Shown here: one piece after another, positions 60,020 through 64,000 of the stretch
How positions within the stretch are numbered: the stretch's first letter is position 1
Layout of the letters: every line of letters starts with the position of its first letter
Assembly: GCF_020283565.1 (NCBI RefSeq)
Contig: NC_060061.1
Location: 43,871,362 to 43,935,361, forward strand
DNA from: Trifolium pratense
Lineage: Eukaryota; Streptophyta; Magnoliopsida; Fabales; Fabaceae
Direction of reading: 5' to 3'
DNA length: 64,000 nucleotides
The notes under the pieces: generated by a model
Told to the model about the DNA's origin: nothing
Databases searched by the model: none
The model's input: only the letters and a program-made list of their open reading frames with translations
Position numbers and translations under genes: made by a program

Positions 60020-60258
60020 GCTTAGCTAATATTGTAACTCAGTTGTTGTTTAATGTAATTTTATTATTTGAATTTGTCGAATTTGGATGTAGTCTGATTC
60101 AAACAATTTGGTGTATTTGACTACGTTTAATTACCCGTTACCTTTTTTAAATTTCCGTTAACGTGATGTGTCTAATACTCAGCTATGTTATGATAGTTTA
60201 TGATGTTACATAAACGTGCAAGACCCAAAAAAAAAAAAAAAAGAAAATTATGCAATTC

Positions 60259-60640
60259 ATTTCGGTATCCAGTTACCGAAATCTGGGTACATTTCGGTAG
60301 ATATATGCCGAAACGACCTAATTCCAGTGAACCAAAGAAAATTTCGGTATCCAGGTACCGATATATGGGTAACTTTCGGTACCTGATAACCGAATATACA
60401 TTTCGGTAAATTTCTGCCGAATAGATCATATTCCAGTGAACGAAACAAAATTTCGGTATACACGTACCGATATCTGGGTAAATTTCGGTACCTGGTAACC
60501 GAAATAACTTTCGGTATATTTATGCCGAATACGTCCTGTCCAGTGAACCAATGAAAATTCCGGGGGCTAATTACCGAAATCTGGGTGATATTCGGTACAC
60601 AAACGCCGAAAACGCTATAGTTCGGTTCGCATGTACCGAA
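60259..60640. repeat. Palindrome array 2, between the two PMD genes
   Basis: About nine imperfect palindromes such as TTCGGTATCCAGTTACCGAA, TTCGGTACCTGATAACCGAA and TTCGGTAAATTTCTGCCGAA lie in a roughly 107-base higher-order unit. That unit is palindrome, 'atctgggtaa', palindrome, palindrome, then the spacer 'attccagtgaaccaaagaaaa'. About three and a half units are present. Orientation of the spacer is constant. Confidence 0.9.
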
Positions 60641-61138
60641 ATTAACTAATATATTAGGAAAAACTTTAAACGTTCACCATTTGCGCCAAAACGGTTTGCA
60701 ACAGAGGCTAGGGCGATTTTGGAGGTTTCAATCGCAAATTTAAGGTTTCACCAGTAGAACGACAATTTCTCTCTTCTAAACATTCAATTTCTCCCTGATA
60801 ATCACCAAGCTCATCTCTACAAGTAAGTTTTCAAACTCAACTCTCTCATTTTCTTGCTTTTTTTTTAATTTTTTTATTTTGATTTGTTAATGCTCGTGAT
60901 TATTGTTTTGATTCCACTAAATTTGGGGTTGTATTTTAATTTATGGTATATGATTGGACTTGTATAGGGTAATTTATTTTAGGGCATATGAATTGGATTT
61001 GTATTCTTGTTTATGTGCACCAAGTGTTTGACAAAATGCTTGTATGAGTATTGATTTATGTATAAAAATTGTTTGAATGAGTAACCGATGAATATTGATT
61101 TCGTAGATACTTATGGTGACTGTTTTCTTGTAGGAATC

Positions 61139-62761
61139 ATGACGGACGACAAAGTTGGCCGAACAAGACGTGGCGGTGCAAGCAAAGCACATAGCTCTGC
61201 ACGTAGACAGGCTGCGGTCAATGTAGATAAAATTCCAAGTCGAGCTAAAGGGAAAGCAGTTTCAACCACGATGGATGAGCCTCGACCGGAGGATGCAGAA
61301 TCGCAAGAGGAGAATGAAGACGTGGAAGAAAATATTTCTGAAGAAGGGGAAGAGGAAGGGGAGGAAGGGGAGGAAGGAGTGGATGAGGAAGCGGAGGAAG
61401 CGGATGAGGAAGCGGATGAAGAGGGGGATGATGATGGGGAAGAAGAAGTTGATGAGGAAGCGGAAGAGGAAATGGAGGAGGAAGAGGAGGCTGAACAACC
61501 ACCACCAGAACCTAAAAAACCACGGAAAAAGGTTACACGAGTAACACAAGGAAGGAACCCACCACGAGTTAAACCACCACCAGTTACATGTTATGATGGT
61601 GGTCCGTCTGACTTGTCTTTGTTGCCGGGATTTGGAAAACATGTTGCTGTACCGTTGTGGAAAGGAGAGGTAAGTTACGATTCATATAACACTATTTATT
61701 TTCGATGTCGATTGTTATGAAGTGTAATGAAGTGTAATGTTTTGCAGCTCCAATCCCGGTATTTGAGGGTAATGAACAACGGGAAAAAAATCAACAATTT
61801 CAAGATATGTCCGAAAGAGTACTCGTGGTTTTGGAATGTCGTTAATGCGTCCGGACTCGAAACTCTGCGGCGGACAAATTACAATCACACCGATTGGGGT
61901 CTGTTGACGGCATTTGCAGAGCGATGGCATCCTGAGACCGGAACTTTCCATCTTCCTATTGGTGAGATGACTATAACCTTGGACGACGTGTCCTCATTGC
62001 TTCATATTCCGATTACCGGAAAAATGCTCGACCACAACGGAACGTCATGTACAAAGGAAGATGGTGAAGAGATGTGCGTAGAGTATCTGAACTTCCCTAT
62101 TAGTAAGTGCAAGAAAGAGTTTCAAAAAATGAAAGGAGCACATATAGGGTTTAAGGCGTTGAAGGATTTGTATCTCGATAATTTGAAGGATGCCTTGAAA
62201 GCTGAAAGGTTAAAGAAGCCTGCTGAAGATGTGGAATTCCTCAGGGAATGCACCATTAGATGCTATTTGCTCTACTTGATCGGTGCAACCATTTTCACCA
62301 ACAAAAGTATGCAGTACGTGGACGTCATTTTTCTTACCTACTTGCGAGACCTCAGTTTAGTTAACACGTGGAATTGGGGTGCTTCTGGGCTGGCATATCT
62401 GTACAACTACTTGGATGCTGCAAGCCGCCCGAGATGTGGAAATCATGGTGGTTATAACTGTCTATTTCAGGTATACATACAAACTCAAAATGCGTTTTGC
62501 CTTTTAACTGAATGTCGGTTGTTATAATTAAATATTTTGCTTACCCATATCATGTGTTTTCAATAGGCCTGGATTATGGCGCATTTCAAAACTTTTGGTG
62601 GACGTTTTGTTGATGAGAGATACACCCACGACAATCCCTATGCGGCAAGATTTTTGCCTTTAAAAGGACCAAAATTTCCAGGGCAGCATACTTGGTCGAG
62701 CGGATTTGAGGAAAGCGCTCGATGGTCAACTCAATTTGGCCGATGCTTTGGTGGTTATTGA
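61139..62761 (+). CDS. Plant mobile domain (MAIN-like) protein 2, C terminus probably disrupted
   Basis: Coding exons are 61139-61669, 61748-62470 and 62567-62761, giving 482 residues. A 5' UTR intron likely spans 60823-61132 (caa|gtaagt to cttgtag). The exon plan and phases match PMD gene 1. The N-terminal part has RTRRGGASKAHSSARR, then about 60 mostly Glu/Asp residues (roughly 55-120), then GGPSDLSLLPGFGKHVAVPLW split over the motif. PMD blocks are WFWNVVNASGLETL, FAERWHPETGTFHLPIGEM and WNWGASGLAYLYNYLDAAS. The last exon stops at 62761, about 190 codons earlier than in gene 1. A Lys/Arg-rich tail in another frame (about 62700-62900) suggests a deletion or frameshift near 62700. Confidence 0.75.
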
Positions 62762-63171
62762 AAAAGCCTACACTGATTTGGAGCCTGTAGATGCATATTT
62801 GGTGCGACGGAAGAGGAAAAGAGACTCGGGTGAAGGAACAAAGAAGAGGAAGAAGAAGAAGAAGACAACAACTGAAGATGCCGGAACAAGCAGCTTGTAG
62901 TTTTTTATTTTTTGTTTTCGCTATGTTTTATTTTTTTTTAAATCCTGCCGTGTACAATGGAACAACTTGTCCGTATAATTTCGTTTTGCTTGGGATGTAT
63001 GAACATGGATTTATATTGAATGCGGTTTCCATTTAATTTGTTTTTTTATTGGATTTGGATTGGAATGTATGAATTTCATTTGAAATACGATTATATCCGA
63101 ACAGGTGATTTCGCGTGGATATGATCCCACGGGTGATACATAGTTTAAAGTCATTTGTTGGGAAAAGATAT
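62762..63171. other. Downstream of PMD gene 2, with an out-of-frame tail
   Basis: The frame that runs to 62900 (DLEPVDAYLVRRKRKRDSG, then a KKRKKKKK block) is probably the original C terminus of PMD gene 2, now out of frame. The rest looks like 3' UTR. Confidence 0.5.
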
Positions 63172-63386
63172 ATTTCGGTAAAAATATGCCGAAACATACT
63201 AAAACAGTGAGCCAGACAAAAATTCGGGAGGATATTACCGAAATCTGGGTAATATTCGGGTTGCAGTTACCGAAATTACTAGTTCGGTAAAGTTTTGCCG
63301 AAATTACCTATTTCCAGTGACCGAGTCAAAATTCCGGTACCTAAATACCGAAATCTGGGAAAGCTTTGGTAAGCTTTTACCGAAAT
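63172..63386. repeat. Palindrome array 3, downstream of PMD gene 2
   Basis: About six palindromes (for example TTCGGTAAAAATATGCCGAA and TTCGGTAAAGTTTTGCCGAA) alternate with 'ccgaaatctggg' and the spacer 'tttccagtgaccgagtcaaa'. It is the same higher-order unit as array 2, in the same orientation, but more diverged. Confidence 0.85.
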
Positions 63387-63507
63387 AGTATTAATTATAA
63401 CTTCAAGAAAATGAAACACACTTAGGCAAACTAAAAATCACAACAAAGATGAAAAGGAAAACACACTTAGGCAAATTAAAAAACAAAACGATAACAACAC
63501 GGTCGCA

Positions 63508-63975
63508 TCACTTAGTTTGCCTATTTGGGTCTTCCGGCCCAACAAGACAAGCAAGGATGGCTTCAACTGATCTTGTCAGTGTCGCATCTAGCTCGATAGG
63601 TCCCGTGGAGGAGTACTGCTCGAAGATTGAAAACATAGTTTCAACATCATCGTTGTTTTCAACAGCCATACGAGTGAAAGCAACGCGTCCGTCAGAACCA
63701 ATTGATGGCTTTCGATACAGGAGATTTGATACCGTTCTATTGTCGTTCGGGTTGTTGACGGTGCGATTCAGTTGGTACAGCTGCTGTTTCAGACCTTCGA
63801 ACGTTTCACCGTCATTGATTCGAAACAAATGCGGTTTTCCATCGCCGAAGTAAACTGCCGCAAGAGTAGATCTCATTCGTTGTGTGAGTGAGACATCCAT
63901 TTTCCCGTTATTTTTTTTCTGTCGAGTGTTGAATTCAACAAAACACGTGAATTTAAAGATGGGTTTGGTGCACAT
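63508..63975 (-). CDS. Unrecognised protein near the PMD genes
   Basis: An open frame of 155 codons from ATG 63975, or 130 from ATG 63900, which begins MDVSLTQRMRSTLAAVYFGD. Composition is balanced, unlike chance frames here, with blocks GKPHLFRINDGETFEGLKQQ, RMAVENNDDVETMFSIFEQY and ELDATLTRSVEAILACL. It has no signal peptide or membrane span. The fold suggests an N-terminal domain like those that precede transposase in Mutator-like elements (the 'NDDVETMF' type), but I am not sure. It faces PMD gene 2 with array 3 between them. The more likely start is 63900, because the 25 codons before it resemble leader sequence. Confidence 0.5.
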   Translation of the reverse strand: MCTKPIFKFTCFVEFNTRQKKNNGKMDVSLTQRMRSTLAAVYFGDGKPHLFRINDGETFEGLKQQLYQLNRTVNNPNDNRTVSNLLYRKPSIGSDGRVAFTRMAVENNDDVETMFSIFEQYSSTGPIELDATLTRSVEAILACLVGPEDPNRQTK

Positions 63976-64000
63976 TATGGCGGTAGGTGAGCGTTAATGA

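Noticed and set aside
60172..60463. Open frames rich in Arg, Tyr and Pro across palindrome array 2
   Set aside because: They arise from the repeated TTCGGTA units on both strands and are not genes.
61245..61642. Minus-strand Pro/Leu- and Phe-rich frames
   Set aside because: These are antisense readings of the Glu/Asp-rich segment of PMD gene 2.

Overview
This is nuclear DNA from a flowering plant, most likely a legume close to Medicago or Trifolium. The genes have many introns, the non-coding DNA is very AT-rich, and the tRNA-derived SINEs and small inverted-repeat elements resemble ones common in that clade. The species is an inference; the plant and eudicot assignment is secure from the gene families. 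No operons, phage or CRISPR are present.

Left part (1-36 kb) holds four well-preserved genes. They are an hnRNP-type protein with two RRMs (3967-6950, +), a TORNADO1-type LRR-Roc-COR protein (12962-18049, +), a C2-domain protein (19118-20422, -) and a kinesin of the KIN-12F type (30366-35939, +). I rebuilt exon structures from splice sites and reading frame. The first three appear in the order I remember from Arabidopsis chromosome 5, so this may be a conserved syntenic block. The DNA between them holds a roughly 174-bp tandem repeat, SINEs, MITEs, an RNase H scrap from a LINE, long (TA)n runs and two very long G/C homopolymers.

Middle part (37-49 kb) is rearranged. A decayed RPM1-like CC-NBS-LRR gene (-) abuts one half of a duplicated, unrecognised gene. 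One copy of that gene is collinear and readable as five exons (42300-43606). The other is split, with its 5' half inverted, and it has received a truncated LINE. Several MITEs and an internal Ty1/copia fragment with two nonsense codons follow.

Right part (49-64 kb) starts with a plastid-targeted-looking LOG/lysine-decarboxylase-like gene (49328-52319, -). Next come a complete 554-bp TRIM retrotransposon and a LINE broken up by a CACTA end and a hAT-type MITE. The part ends with two tandem plant-mobile-domain (PMD, MAIN-like) genes. These are separated and flanked by arrays of short imperfect palindromes built on TTCGGT...ACCGAA, and a further unrecognised reading frame lies at the right edge.

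The best leads for something undescribed are the PMD genes with their palindrome arrays, the split-and-inverted gene fused to the NBS-LRR remnant, and three GC-AG introns in three separate genes.
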